A stretch of 64,000 bases of DNA from an uncultured Alistipes sp. (GCA_900545315.1 UQYM01000008.1:10928-74927), one strand, 5' to 3'; shown: positions 37,001 through 46,289, numbered from the stretch's first letter. Notes: generated by a model not told the origin, from the sequence alone. Program-made: numbers and translations.

Positions 37001-37145
37001 CCACCCCGACCGATACGTCGGCAATATCGGGATAGGCATCGATGGCCAATTGTCGCCAGGCATAAATACCCAATCCGGAGAGCAGCACAAAGATCGTCAG
37101 CATCAACCAGCGACGATGGATCAAATAGTGCATCATCTTTTCCAT
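34050..37145 (-). CDS. czcA: CusA/CzcA family heavy-metal efflux RND pump
   Basis: This 1031-residue inner-membrane proton-driven pump exports metal cations from cytoplasm or periplasm. It has the RND layout of two repeats, each with one N-terminal helix, a large periplasmic loop and a block of helices. The HME-RND TM4 motif IDFGIIVDGTIVM carries the proton-relay acidic residue. TQVPGLAVTEVEQQITIPLERELNGIPG at the N-terminus is typical of CzcA/CusA. Whether it favours Zn/Co/Cd or Cu/Ag cannot be decided without structural alignment. It begins 3 bp after the membrane fusion gene and overlaps the channel gene by 4 bp. Confidence 0.95.
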   Translation of the reverse strand: MEKMMHYLIHRRWLMLTIFVLLSGLGIYAWRQLAIDAYPDIADVSVGVATQVPGLAVTEVEQQITIPLERELNGIPGLKVMRSKNFFGISKITLVFEDGVDDYWARQRVLERINEVELPFGAKPGLDPLTSPTGEIYRYVVTGNRSLRELTEINRWTIIPRLRQIDGIADVSNFGGITTQFQIEIDPNKLTKYSLSLQDVTQSIEQNNSNAGGSTLIRGDLSYVVRGVGLVRDLQDMGNIVVKTVNGAPIYIKDLGELKYGNLERKGIMGYLDNQLDCEDGVQGMVQLLRYQNPSQVLKKIEKAVEDLNENGLPEGVKIHTFYDRTELVDATLHTISHTLSFGILLVIGVLIIFLGSPRGALLATITIPISLLTAFILMWLTDIPANLLSLGAIDFGIIVDGTIVMMETILKKREDNPGAPLEESSIAKRAAEVAKPILFATLIIMVAYMPLFAFDRVEQKLFTPMAFTLCFALVGALASALILIPGLAFSVYHKPQKMHRNRWLERLTEGYKRQTAKLIEAPKRLILPIVAVLLAVIGLSIHVGKDFLPELDEGSIWLQVQLPPGMSLEKSSEMATTLRNELKKFDEVTYVMTQTGRDDEGVCPFSFSHIEVMIGLKPYDTWKNGRKKADLIADMAAVVDTMPGYSVGFSQPIIDMVMDQIAGAHSDLAIKVYGEDLAESRRIAEDIQRVVAKVDGVADVGIMEEPFLPQLQIVADRDKIAQYGLNVSDVVELIEVAIGGKAISQVFIGSKVYDVICRYNEQSRDTPEKIGALMLTSASGAMIPLSAVAEVKTTTGPSMISREMNQRFTTVRMNLRGRDLSSFVNEARQKIEQQVPYDHDKFHLNWAGQLENQNRAFGRLALIVPITLAVMFLLLFFAFGKFRQAGLLIGMLPLAVFGGMLALVVRGMSFNVSSAVGFIALFGVFIQNGVIMVSHINNLRRRRTDLKEAVIEGSSHRLRPVLMTATVAVLGLLPASLSTGIGSDVQRPLATVIVYGLLFGTILILYMLPALYYAVERRYAHKHHAKMLSK

Positions 37146-37148
37146 CGC

Positions 37149-38249
37149 CTACTCGTCTATAAAGATTCCACCTTCGGTTACGATTCGCTCACCGGCATCG
37201 ATCCCCTCCAGAATCCGGACCCGTTTATCATCGACCGTTTCGGTACGAACCGCACGGCGCAGGTAATGTCCCGGTTCAAGCTCGACAAACACATAGTCGT
37301 GTGCCTCCTGCTGCATAATGGCCGTTGACGGCAGAATCAAGGACTCGACGGGCGCACTTTGAAAATGGACCGCACAGAACATGCCCAACTTCAGAGCCCG
37401 GGCTGCATTATCACACGCCACAATCACCTCCAACGAGCGGGTCTCTTCATCAAGCAGCTCTCCGATATAATAGAGTGTTCCCCAGATAGCCTGATCGGGA
37501 TCTGCATCGGTGAATACCTCCACCTTATCACCGGGATGAATGGCACCGAAATACTTCTCTTTGACCAATGCAGCCACCCAAACCTGAGAGAGATCGGCCA
37601 CAGCAACCATCGGTTCAGCATCCTCCTTGACATAGCTTCCTATGGTCAGGTCACATTTAACCACCTCACCGGAAATCGGAGAGGTCACTTTGAGTCCCTG
37701 CCCCGTACTCAACGCAGATTCATCAATATTGAACACCTTCAGGGTCGCTTTGGCCTGATCGAGCTCCTGAGCCGCTACGACCGACTCATTTCGGGCAGCC
37801 TCAAGCTCTTTTTGCGAGGCGACGCCATGCTCGGCCAGCTCCTGATGGCGGCGATAATTCTTCTGGGCCAACTCATTGGTAGACCGAGCGGCAAAATAGC
37901 CCTTGGCCGCCTCATAAAACTCCGACGACCCCAATTCAAAAATTGGTGTTCCAGCTTGCACACGTTGTCCGAGATGTACAAAAGAGTGCATCACCCGACC
38001 GGCAAACGGTGCAGCTATCTCAGCATATTTGCCCGCCACGGGACGTACCGTGCCCACCGTTTTGAATTCGCTGGCAAATGGTTCGAGATGAGCTGTCTGC
38101 ACCTCGATTTTTTTTCTAACAGGTGAATTCTCCGCCACAATCACCGTATCGCCCCGATACGACAATTCCGTTGAGGTTGCAGCGGTTTGGGTACGATCAC
38201 ACGCCACACTTCCGGCACAAAGGCCTATTAAAATAAAAATATGTCTCAT
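37149..38249 (-). CDS. czcB: CusB/CzcB family efflux periplasmic adaptor (membrane fusion) lipoprotein
   Basis: This 366-residue adaptor links the RND pump to the outer membrane channel. A lipobox is visible (LIGLCAGSVACDRT). The barrel-sandwich/lipoyl part is split around a helical hairpin (PFAGRVMHSFVHLGQRVQAGTPIFEL, then TSPISGEVVKCDLTIGSYV), followed by the beta-barrel and membrane-proximal domains. The C-terminal segment (DDKRVRILEGIDAGERIVTEGGIFIDE) is typical. It is the second gene of the efflux operon, starting 177 bp after the small His-rich membrane protein. Confidence 0.93.
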   Translation of the reverse strand: MRHIFILIGLCAGSVACDRTQTAATSTELSYRGDTVIVAENSPVRKKIEVQTAHLEPFASEFKTVGTVRPVAGKYAEIAAPFAGRVMHSFVHLGQRVQAGTPIFELGSSEFYEAAKGYFAARSTNELAQKNYRRHQELAEHGVASQKELEAARNESVVAAQELDQAKATLKVFNIDESALSTGQGLKVTSPISGEVVKCDLTIGSYVKEDAEPMVAVADLSQVWVAALVKEKYFGAIHPGDKVEVFTDADPDQAIWGTLYYIGELLDEETRSLEVIVACDNAARALKLGMFCAVHFQSAPVESLILPSTAIMQQEAHDYVFVELEPGHYLRRAVRTETVDDKRVRILEGIDAGERIVTEGGIFIDE

Positions 38250-38426
38250 TGATTTTACGCTTTACGTTATTGAACTGCAGGGAAGCCGACCACACCCAGA
38301 GACGGTGGTCAGCCGATACAAATAGACAGGAGGTCAGACTGTTGCAGCATCACACAGGAGCTGCCACACTCTTCCCCAACAGATAGCCCCAATAGATTAG
38401 GGGTTCAGGTCTGCCCTGAAAAAAGA

Positions 38427-38777
38427 TTACGCCAGAACAGGCGGGGCGCGTAAAGATCGATGAAGCGTGACTGGAGCGGCCACGGCCCGGATTTCGGGCA
38501 CCAGCAGGATGGCCGTCAGCGCCAAGAATAGCGTCAACGCTGCAAAAAAGAGTGCCGGAGCACAACTTTGGAACAGGGAGAGAGCCGAGATCAGCGTTAA
38601 TTGGCTCTCAGAGTGAGCAGCGTTATTGAGCGGATGTGCCTTGTCGTGAAAGTGCGAGTGCACAATCGTCACGCCATTAACGATATGGCCATGATAGAAG
38701 AAGCAGATATTCGCATAATAGAGTGCGAATATGGCTACGGTAACAATACCTATGATTCTTCTAACTCGCTGAGACAT
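38427..38777 (-). CDS. Small His-rich membrane protein at the head of the metal efflux operon
   Basis: This 116-residue protein has an N-terminal membrane helix (IIGIVTVAIFALYYANICFFY) and then a His cluster, HGHIVNGVTIVHSHFHDKAH, which should face the periplasm and suits Zn or another metal. Two further hydrophobic segments follow (ALFFAALTLFLALTAILL). I do not know a named family, but small His-rich membrane proteins ahead of czcCBA-like genes recur in Bacteroidota, where they are thought to sense or deliver metal; that role is inference. The promoter element at 38799 would give a leader of only about 15 nt. Confidence 0.75.
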   Translation of the reverse strand: MSQRVRRIIGIVTVAIFALYYANICFFYHGHIVNGVTIVHSHFHDKAHPLNNAAHSESQLTLISALSLFQSCAPALFFAALTLFLALTAILLVPEIRAVAAPVTLHRSLRAPPVLA

Positions 38778-39184
38778 GCTATTTGGCCATCAATGTCACA
38801 AAAATAACTATTTTTTTTAATTTCAGTGTTGACCCCATCCATTCGCCCAATTCTCAACAGCAGACCATGGAGCTTGTGACCTCTTCTCCTTACGCATACA
38901 AAGAGAAGAAAAAAAGAAGAGCAGAGAAGAATTTACCTTTAATGTTACCATCCTTACAATGGTCCATCAAACATTTCACGGTGATCAGTCTTTTCACAAT
39001 ACCTCTTGTTTGACTGTTTTCTCTGGCCATATCCGACACAATGTTTCAGTATCACCACACAATCGACCGGCTTGACCGCTGAATCGACATGGACTTAAGC
39101 CGACCTGCATTCCTATCAGTATTTGCACAACTTTACTCGACGCAATCCTTTTCTTCACCGTAACTCAACTTTTCCCCAACCCAC
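38778..39184. other. Gene-free spacer upstream of the metal efflux operon
   Basis: These roughly 400 bp hold the promoter element at 38799-38806 and no supported gene. Confidence 0.5.
38799..38806 (-). promoter_or_regulatory. Putative metal efflux operon -7 element (TATTTTTG)
   Basis: The minus strand reads TATTTTTG, matching TAnnTTTG, 21 bp upstream of the first gene. No -33 TTTG is at the expected spacing, which could mean dependence on an activator. Confidence 0.45.
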
Positions 39185-39217
39185 AAAAAAAGGAGAAAAC
39201 CGCTTCGTTTTCTCCTT
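39185..39217 (-). terminator. Terminator of the fused cytidylate-kinase-like gene
   Basis: On the minus strand AAGGAGAAAAC, a 6-nt loop, GTTTTCTCCTT, then a run of T. It is 340 bp beyond the stop at 39558. Confidence 0.75.
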
Positions 39218-39557
39218 GCATATTTTTCATGGTAATTACACAGCCAACCAACAACACAATGCTCAACAAAATGATCAGTAGCTTCTGTCGTTACACTCCA
39301 CTACCGTATTCAGCACACAGAAACAGACACATAACACACCTTTATAGATCCCCGTGGAACACAATCTTAATGATGGACTCATGTAATCTGGACCAATCCC
39401 GTATGGTCTCAGAACATCCGCGACACGATCTCGAGCCGGCACTAATACTTCCCCACTGAATCGTGCGTTGCTGCACAATCTTTCTCCGCAAAACAATCTG
39501 ATCACTTCTCAGAGCGCTTTGCCTTCTTGCCTCTATTTGCTTTGAGTCAGCAGCTGT
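39218..39557. other. Gene-free spacer, probable long 3' untranslated region
   Basis: I see no gene in these 340 bp. They lie between the stop codon at 39558 and the first good terminator at 39185-39217. Confidence 0.4.
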
Positions 39558-40982
39558 TCAGGCTTGAGTGTCGTGTGGCATTGATTTTTCCAGTTTGGTT
39601 GATTCCCCTGGTTCAGCCTGTTTCCCCTGTTTTTCAGGTCTGTTATGATGTTTTTGTTCGCTCAGTTGCACCCGTTCACGATACAAGCGGGCAATCAACG
39701 AACATGCATCCTCCAAGCTAATACTTCCGGTATCGATCACCAGGTCGTAATTGTGCGGATCATCCCATTTGCGACCCGTGTAGTGTTGATAGTGGTCGCC
39801 TCTACCCCGGTTAATACGGGCAATTTCCGAACGAGCCTGAACCGGATCAACATGATACTCCTCCACACAACGACGATAAGCACTCTCCGGATCCGAATAG
39901 CAAAAGACCCGAATCACCGACTCCTCAGGACGATCCTTGAGGATGTAGTCTGCACACCGACCGATAATGACACAAGGGCCTTCGCTGGCCAATCTGCGAA
40001 TTACACGGCTCTGGGCCACAAACAGTTTATCGGCAGATGAAAGACTCTTTTCGATCGGGGCCTCATAATCCTGCAGAATAATTTTGAGCAGGTAGTTGGA
40101 AGAGACCGACTGTTCGTTTTCCGACACATATTTTTCGGGCAGCTTACTCTCTTTGGCGGCCAATGTAATCAACTCTTTATCGTAAAATTTGAGGCCCAAT
40201 TTGGAGGCAAGCATTTTGCCCAACAGACGGCCCCCACTTCCAAATTCTCGTGAGATGGTGACCACCACCGGATAGTGTTTTGCAGCAGCCTCTTCTGCCT
40301 CCTTGCGTTTGGATTTGCCGGTCAGCCAGCGGTCAAAGATGCGACAATAGGGTACAATGAAATGGGTCACAGGTCCAACCAGCAGGGCTGCGATTACGGT
40401 ACCTTCACGTACGCCTTCGACACGTCCCATATAGAAGAGGGAAATGGCGCAGGCGATCAATACCAACGACACATCGAAGTAGACTTTGACAAAACCGAAC
40501 TCGCGTTTCACGAATCGGGAGATGACCTGCACGAGGTACTCTCCGGTCACCATCGCTACATCGGCTTTCACCTCAAGGCTGATTCCCACACCAAGCAGCA
40601 CGCTTCCCACCAGCAGTGTAATCATTTGGGTCAGGTAGTGTGTCGGCTCCAGCCACCACAGGATATGCATGGAGACATCGATAAAGGAACCGAAGCAGAG
40701 GGTAATAGGCACTTGCAACAGCAGTTCGTAACGTTTTTCACGAATTTCGTGCCGCTTCATCATGCACATTTCGAGCAGGATAAAGAGGAAATTCATGATA
40801 ATGGTGTAACTGCCCAGTGTACCCCCGGACGGCACGCAGAGGCTTAACACATATGGGACGCTCGAAATGGGCGAAGTTCCCAACAAGGCGCGGGTAATAA
40901 CCGCAATACTGAAACCATTAACAAAAACGGCGACCAGAAACAACAGATAGCGCCGCAACAACTCACTACGACTCATAAGCAC
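39558..40982 (-). CDS. Fusion of a YitT/YczE-like membrane domain with a cytidylate-kinase-like domain
   Basis: This 474-residue protein joins two parts. Residues 1-215 form about six membrane helices resembling YczE/YitT-type proteins (VNGFSIAVITRALLGTSPISSVPYVLSL; GVGISLEVKADVAMVTGEYLVQ). After a charged linker, residues 238-440 resemble a cytidylate-kinase-like P-loop kinase: ISREFGSGGRLLGKMLASKLGLKFYDKELI has the P-loop near 248-255, followed by GPCVIIGRCADYILKD and the lid-like YTGRKWDDPHNYDLVIDTG. The C-terminal 30 residues are basic and Lys/Glu/Gln-rich. The kinase part should face the cytoplasm. The nucleotide substrate is not established, and a signalling or transport-coupled role is possible. 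Confidence 0.85.
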   Translation of the reverse strand: MLMSRSELLRRYLLFLVAVFVNGFSIAVITRALLGTSPISSVPYVLSLCVPSGGTLGSYTIIMNFLFILLEMCMMKRHEIREKRYELLLQVPITLCFGSFIDVSMHILWWLEPTHYLTQMITLLVGSVLLGVGISLEVKADVAMVTGEYLVQVISRFVKREFGFVKVYFDVSLVLIACAISLFYMGRVEGVREGTVIAALLVGPVTHFIVPYCRIFDRWLTGKSKRKEAEEAAAKHYPVVVTISREFGSGGRLLGKMLASKLGLKFYDKELITLAAKESKLPEKYVSENEQSVSSNYLLKIILQDYEAPIEKSLSSADKLFVAQSRVIRRLASEGPCVIIGRCADYILKDRPEESVIRVFCYSDPESAYRRCVEEYHVDPVQARSEIARINRGRGDHYQHYTGRKWDDPHNYDLVIDTGSISLEDACSLIARLYRERVQLSEQKHHNRPEKQGKQAEPGESTKLEKSMPHDTQA

Positions 40983-41660
40983 ATACGACCGAATCTATCG
41001 GTCATGCGAATTTCCCAAATTTTCTGCACAAAGTCAATTTTTTCAGCCATACAGCCCCGATTTTCTCCATTTTTCATGCACAATCCCCTTCTATTGTGAA
41101 AATGTCGGCCCAAAAAATCAAAATCTCGCCCGAAGCATGTTCTTGTGCAAAGAGTGGACAACAGCCAGACAAACGCACACGCCACGCGCCCCAATCTTCT
41201 GATCTACTCATGTCATGTGCTTCCACTCGTTCTTTTCATAGTTTTCGCCCTCTTTCTTGCTATTCTTTCCTCGATGCAGGTTATCACGGGGAAACTATAG
41301 GTCTTCAACGGAACATACCAGAAGGTCTCCTTCAAATACCTGAACAATCTACCCCTTAACTCCATGCAGCAGCAATGTTCGCGGCATCAACATTATCACG
41401 CAATTGCTGTCGGTGGTACAACACGCACAAGTCAAAAGAAGTCGCCCATACACCCTCCCACATCCAAGCATATCGCGCCCCGAGACAGTCTTCCCGTGTA
41501 ACATGCAGACTCTGTAGATTTTTTCTGTTTTGTCGCTTCTGCAGATAACTTTTGAAACCCAAAGTGAGCTTTTCCATAAAAAATCCTAATAAGTTAGGGT
41601 TATCTGTCTGCGACTTTGTCTATCTTTGTACGTATAGAAAAGTACCGATAACATACCATT
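40983..41660. other. Divergent gene-free spacer upstream of the helicase
   Basis: These 678 bp contain the helicase promoter element at 41621-41628 and no supported gene. Confidence 0.5.
41621..41628 (+). promoter_or_regulatory. Putative DEAD-box helicase -7 element (TATCTTTG)
   Basis: TATCTTTG lies 32 bp upstream of the helicase ATG. The -33 box is not matched. Confidence 0.5.
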
Positions 41661-43244
41661 ATGCGATTTGACGAACTCGGACTCGATCCTGACATTCTGC
41701 AGAGTCTCAAAGCGATGAATTTCCACGAGATGACACCCGTTCAGGAGGCCGCGATTCCCATTATACTTCAAAATAACGACCTGATTGGCTGTGCCCAAAC
41801 TGGCACCGGAAAGACAGCAGCCTATATTCTTCCCCTACTCGACAAATTGATCCGTGAACCCAATACAGACAACGTGGTTCGGTCTCTGATCGTGGTTCCG
41901 ACCCGCGAGTTGGCGATGCAGATCGATGTTCAGCTGCAAGGATTTTCCTATTTTTTACCGCTCTCGGCAACCGTTGTCTACGGCGGTGGCGACGGCATCG
42001 GCTGGGAGCAGCAAAAACAGGGTATGCTGCGTGGCTCGGACATTGTTGTAGCCACCCCCGGACGTCTGCTGGCCCACATGGCCAACAGCGGCATCGACCT
42101 TTCGCATGTGGAATATTTCGTGCTAGACGAGGCCGACCGCATGCTCGACATGGGATTCCACGATGACATCATGAAGATTATCGAGGCTCTGCCGAAACAG
42201 CGTCAAACGCTGCTGTTTTCAGCGACCCTTCCGCCAAAGATCCGCGAATTGGCCAAACAGATTCTGCACAACCCTTCAGAGGTCACGATTGCCGTTTCGA
42301 AACCCAACGAAGCGATCCAACAAGAGGCTTACATCTGCTACGAAGCACAGAAGCTCGACCTGATCCGTGCACTTTTTGACAAACCGCTTGATTCGAAGAC
42401 GATCATCTTCGCCTCGTCCAAACAGAAGGTCAAGGAGTTGACCTATATGCTCAAACGCATGAAGCTCAATGCGGCAGCCATGCACTCCGATTTGGACCAG
42501 AACCAACGCGAAGAGGTGATGCTGGCTTTCAAAAACGGGAAGATCGATCTGCTGGTTGCAACGGATATTGTGGCCCGAGGTATTGACATCGAAGATATCG
42601 GGACCGTTGTCAACTATGACGTTCCATACGACCCGGAGGATTACATCCACCGCATCGGCCGTACGGCTCGGGCCAGTGCGACAGGTCGGGCGATCACCTT
42701 TGTCAACGAAAAGGAGCAGGGCAAATTTCACCGGATCGAGCTTTTCATGGAGCGCGAGGTGGAGAAGCTTCCCTTACCGGTACCGCTGGGTGAAGGACCT
42801 GCCTATCATCCCGATATGGACAAGCGTCGCAACAACCGCGAAGGGCGTGGAGGTAATCGACGTCGCAGTGGCCGCGGAGGTGGACGGAACGATCGGGGCA
42901 GCAAAGAGCGCCGCAACAATCGGCGCCCCAAGACTGATGCGACAGCTGAGCGTGTTGCAGGCTCCTCGGCAACCGATCAATCCACCGGACAAAAAGATCG
43001 CCAGGACAGAGGGGGCGATACCACCTCATCAGCGCAGCCCGCAGGGGGCACACCAACCGAGAACGCCGAAGGCTGGAGCTCGAACCGTAACCGTAACCGG
43101 CACCGTCATCGCAGAGGTTATCCCCGTTCCAAACAGCAGACGCAGCAGCGATCACAGAGCGGAGCGGAAGCAGATGGGTCAAGAACAGGCCATGCGTCTT
43201 CGTCGGGAACAACAGCGCAACAGGCTCCAGAATCCAACAACTAA
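41661..43244 (+). CDS. DEAD-box RNA helicase (RhlE-like)
   Basis: This 527-residue ATP-dependent RNA helicase carries the full motif set: Q motif FHEMTPVQEAAIP, motif I AQTGTGKT, Ia PTRELA, II VLDEADRMLDMGF, III SATLPP, V ATDIVARGIDI and VI HRIGRTARA. The core ends near residue 375. The C-terminal 150 residues are Arg/Gly/Asn/Ser/Gln-rich low-complexity sequence (GGNRRRSGRGGGRNDRGSKERRNNRR), a disordered RNA-binding tail common in cold-shock and ribosome-assembly helicases. The subfamily is uncertain; RhlE-like is the best guess. Confidence 0.95.
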   Translation: MRFDELGLDPDILQSLKAMNFHEMTPVQEAAIPIILQNNDLIGCAQTGTGKTAAYILPLLDKLIREPNTDNVVRSLIVVPTRELAMQIDVQLQGFSYFLPLSATVVYGGGDGIGWEQQKQGMLRGSDIVVATPGRLLAHMANSGIDLSHVEYFVLDEADRMLDMGFHDDIMKIIEALPKQRQTLLFSATLPPKIRELAKQILHNPSEVTIAVSKPNEAIQQEAYICYEAQKLDLIRALFDKPLDSKTIIFASSKQKVKELTYMLKRMKLNAAAMHSDLDQNQREEVMLAFKNGKIDLLVATDIVARGIDIEDIGTVVNYDVPYDPEDYIHRIGRTARASATGRAITFVNEKEQGKFHRIELFMEREVEKLPLPVPLGEGPAYHPDMDKRRNNREGRGGNRRRSGRGGGRNDRGSKERRNNRRPKTDATAERVAGSSATDQSTGQKDRQDRGGDTTSSAQPAGGTPTENAEGWSSNRNRNRHRHRRGYPRSKQQTQQRSQSGAEADGSRTGHASSSGTTAQQAPESNN

Positions 43245-43590
43245 AGCAAGAGGATCGAGATTCGGCGAGGCGTTTGGCCACACTTTGCCAACACACCTCG
43301 CCAAACTGAGTAAAAGCTAAAGCCTATACTTCAACCTAATTTAGGATTCGAAAACGAGTTGGATTGCTCCGAACCAGGAATGGCGGATGAGGATAACGCA
43401 TAGAGATGGAAGATGGAGTCCCAAAGGCTGTCGCAACAGTTTTAATGACAGAGTGACACCAACTATCCCTCAGATCACTAAGTTTGGGAGCAACAGGACT
43501 GACCACAAACAATAAATCATTGCAACCCGTTTTTTCTCAACAGATATTAGAACATCAAAATAGAACTTTAAAACACAATATTCTAACCTT
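43245..43590. other. Spacer upstream of the beta-glucosidase gene
   Basis: These 346 bp hold no gene. TAAGTTTG at 43489-43496 fits the -7 consensus and could be the promoter of the downstream gene, with a leader of about 90 nt. Confidence 0.45.
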
Positions 43591-46059
43591 ATGAAACAGA
43601 TTGCACGGAGAACTTGTCCGCTGCTGTTGGCGTTGGCCACAATCGGCACGACCACTCTTGCAGCCCGCACCGTACAGCAAGATGCAACGTCAGCCATTTC
43701 GGCTGCCCAAACTTCATCGACAGACAAACCCTGTCAACAAAACGCCAAAGTACCCCAATTAGGGATCGACCCTCTGCAAGAGGTAATCGACGCCATGACC
43801 ATCGAAGAGAAGGTCTATCTGTTGGTAGGGGCCGGCACCAGTGCCACCGATCTTGAGGCAGCCATCATCGGCCAGACCCGCAAGCTGGTTCCGGGGGCGG
43901 CGGGCACCACCTTTCCGATTGCCCGCTTGGGGATTCCGGCTATTGTTTTTGCCGATGGCCCTGCCGGATTGCGCATCTCCCCCACCCGCGACAGCACTGA
44001 CCAGACATTTTATGCAACACAGTTCCCGATTGGCACCCAACTGGCAGCCACCTGGGATACTGCAATGGTACGTCGTATCGGTAATGCAATAGGCAACGAA
44101 GTGCATGAATACGGTGTCGATGTGATTCTCGGACCAGGTATGAACCTGCAACGCAACCCGCTCAATGGCCGCAACTTCGAATACTATTCGGAAGACCCGT
44201 TACTGACCGGGAAAATTAGTGTCGCCATGGTCAAAGGAATTCAGCAAAAACAGGTCGGCGTATCGATCAAACACTTTGCAGCCAACAACCAGGAGACCAA
44301 CCGCCTCAACAACAGTTCGATTGTCGATCCGCGCACACTCCGTGAGATGTATCTTCGCCCGTTCGAGATCGTCGTCAAGGAGGCCGATCCGTGGACCATT
44401 ATGAGCTCATACAACAAAATCAATGGAGAATTTGCAGCCGAACGCACCGACCTGCTCACCACCGTATTGCGCGATGAATGGGGATACAAAGGGGCCGTAA
44501 TTTCCGACTGGTTAGGAGCTGATGATGCCCCCCGCAATATTTATGCGGGATGCGATCTGTTAATGCCGGGTCTGCCCAACCAACGTGAGGAGCTGCTGGC
44601 AGCCATTCACGAAGGCAAACTCTCGCTGCGGGATGTGGATCGTAATGTCAAACATGTGTTGGAGTTGATTTTGCGCTCACCGCATTTTGCCAAATACCCC
44701 TTCTCGGACAAACCCGACCTGAAGGCATCCGCTGCCATTGCCCGCACGGCTGCTGCCGACGGTATGGTTCTGCTCAGCAACCAGAACAACACTCTACCTT
44801 TGGCTTCATCCATCCATAAGGCGGCCATTTTTGGCGTCTCGTCATACGATCTGTTGCCTGGAGGTACGGGAAGCGGTACCGTCAATAGCGCTTACACCGT
44901 TTCCGTCGATGAGGGGTTGGCAGCTGCAGGGATCCGTCCTGACAAAAAATTGCAACAGACCTACCAGCAATACATTGTTGCGGACAAAGCCTCTCTTCCG
45001 GCCCCGAAACGCTGGTGGGAGCACCACATCCGTCCCCAGGCCCGTCAAATGAAGGTTTCCGATGCAGAGATTGCCCGTGCCGCCCGCACACAAGATGTGG
45101 CAATCATCACGATCGGACGTATTTGTGGCGAATTGTTCGACCGCATCGTCGGCACGGATTATTACCTCTCCGATATTGAACTTGGATTGATTCGCAGAGT
45201 GAGTGAAGCCTTCCATGCTGTCGGTAAAAAGAGCATTGTAGTACTGAACATTGGAGGTCCCGTCGAAACCGCCTCGTGGAAAATGATTCCCGATGCGATC
45301 TTGGTGGCCTGGCTGCCGGGACAGGAGGGTGGTCATGCCATTGCCGATGTCCTCACCGGAAAGGCTACACCTGCCGGCAAACTGCCGATGAGCTTCTCCA
45401 TCCGCTATGAGGATGATCCCACGGCGGCCAACTTCCCGCACCGAGACGATTTAGACATCGAAGTGTTCCACGAGTCGCTTTCAACCAATCATACACTTCC
45501 CTACACCGGCACGAAAAACCTCGACTACACCATCTATGAGGAGGGGGTATTTGTGGGCTACCGCTATTTTGACACCAAAAAAGTAGCTGTCTCCTATCCC
45601 TTCGGCTACGGGCTCAGTTACACCACCTTCCAATATGACGACATGACGCTGACCCGTGAAGGTGACCAGTTCCGCATCACGTGCAAGATTACCAACACCG
45701 GCAAACGCCCGGGACGTGAGGTGGCGCAACTTTACGTGGCTGCACCGGGGAAAGATATGGTAAAGCCGGCCAAAGAGCTGAAGTCCTTTGCCAAGACCGA
45801 TCTTCTGCAGCCCGGTGCTTCTCAGACGTTAACTATGTATGTTCCGGTCGAGACGCTGGCCTCGTTTGACACCGAATCGAGCAGTTGGCAACTGGAGGGT
45901 GGCACTTACAGCTTTAAGATCGGAGCATCGTCTGCCGATATCCGGCTCGAAGCCTCCGCCGATGTGGATGCGGCTTGCGTGGAGAAGGTTCATGCAGTTC
46001 TGCAACTCCCCACTTCGATCCCGACTGCCAAACAGGCTGCCGAACAAGCCATTCAGTAA
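43591..46059 (+). CDS. GH3 family exported beta-glucosidase/beta-glycosidase
   Basis: This 822-residue exported enzyme removes terminal beta-linked sugars. The N-terminus is a signal peptide (RTCPLLLALATIGTTTLAAR). The GH3 barrel follows, with the nucleophile Asp306 in GAVISDWLGADD and the substrate region GRNFEYYSEDPLLTG. The alpha/beta sandwich domain and a C-terminal fibronectin-like domain (CKITNTGKRPGREVAQLYVA) complete the family layout. It is periplasmic or surface exposed. No SusC/SusD pair is adjacent, so it is not part of an obvious polysaccharide locus. The sugar specificity cannot be set. Confidence 0.95.
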   Translation: MKQIARRTCPLLLALATIGTTTLAARTVQQDATSAISAAQTSSTDKPCQQNAKVPQLGIDPLQEVIDAMTIEEKVYLLVGAGTSATDLEAAIIGQTRKLVPGAAGTTFPIARLGIPAIVFADGPAGLRISPTRDSTDQTFYATQFPIGTQLAATWDTAMVRRIGNAIGNEVHEYGVDVILGPGMNLQRNPLNGRNFEYYSEDPLLTGKISVAMVKGIQQKQVGVSIKHFAANNQETNRLNNSSIVDPRTLREMYLRPFEIVVKEADPWTIMSSYNKINGEFAAERTDLLTTVLRDEWGYKGAVISDWLGADDAPRNIYAGCDLLMPGLPNQREELLAAIHEGKLSLRDVDRNVKHVLELILRSPHFAKYPFSDKPDLKASAAIARTAAADGMVLLSNQNNTLPLASSIHKAAIFGVSSYDLLPGGTGSGTVNSAYTVSVDEGLAAAGIRPDKKLQQTYQQYIVADKASLPAPKRWWEHHIRPQARQMKVSDAEIARAARTQDVAIITIGRICGELFDRIVGTDYYLSDIELGLIRRVSEAFHAVGKKSIVVLNIGGPVETASWKMIPDAILVAWLPGQEGGHAIADVLTGKATPAGKLPMSFSIRYEDDPTAANFPHRDDLDIEVFHESLSTNHTLPYTGTKNLDYTIYEEGVFVGYRYFDTKKVAVSYPFGYGLSYTTFQYDDMTLTREGDQFRITCKITNTGKRPGREVAQLYVAAPGKDMVKPAKELKSFAKTDLLQPGASQTLTMYVPVETLASFDTESSSWQLEGGTYSFKIGASSADIRLEASADVDAACVEKVHAVLQLPTSIPTAKQAAEQAIQ

Positions 46060-46236
46060 GGCAAAACATGGGCTCCTAACAGAGCCCTGCGTTACAAGAT
46101 GCAGCTTTACCACGGCTCGACATGACAGATAGCTTCAGGCGAACAAAGATGACGATAATGGGTTCACCATTGCATCAGCCAATACTCTGACACAATAAAG
46201 TCCCTTCGGGTACAGTTAAAATAAATGAATAAAAAT

Positions 46237-46274
46237 ATCGGGGCAGTTCGCATCACCAAACGGGCTGCCCCGAT
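46237..46274. terminator. Hairpin between the GH3 gene and the mgtC-like gene
   Basis: ATCGGGGCAG pairs with CTGCCCCGAT across 18 nt. It lies 15 bp upstream of the mgtC-like start codon, so it may terminate GH3 transcription or belong to the mgtC leader. The minus-strand side is followed by a T-rich stretch. Confidence 0.55.
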
Positions 46275-46289
46275 CTTAACTTTTGGACT

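Noticed and set aside
42556..43320. Second frame across the helicase C-terminus
   Set aside because: It is a shadow of the Arg/Gly-rich low-complexity part of the helicase gene and carries no independent motifs.
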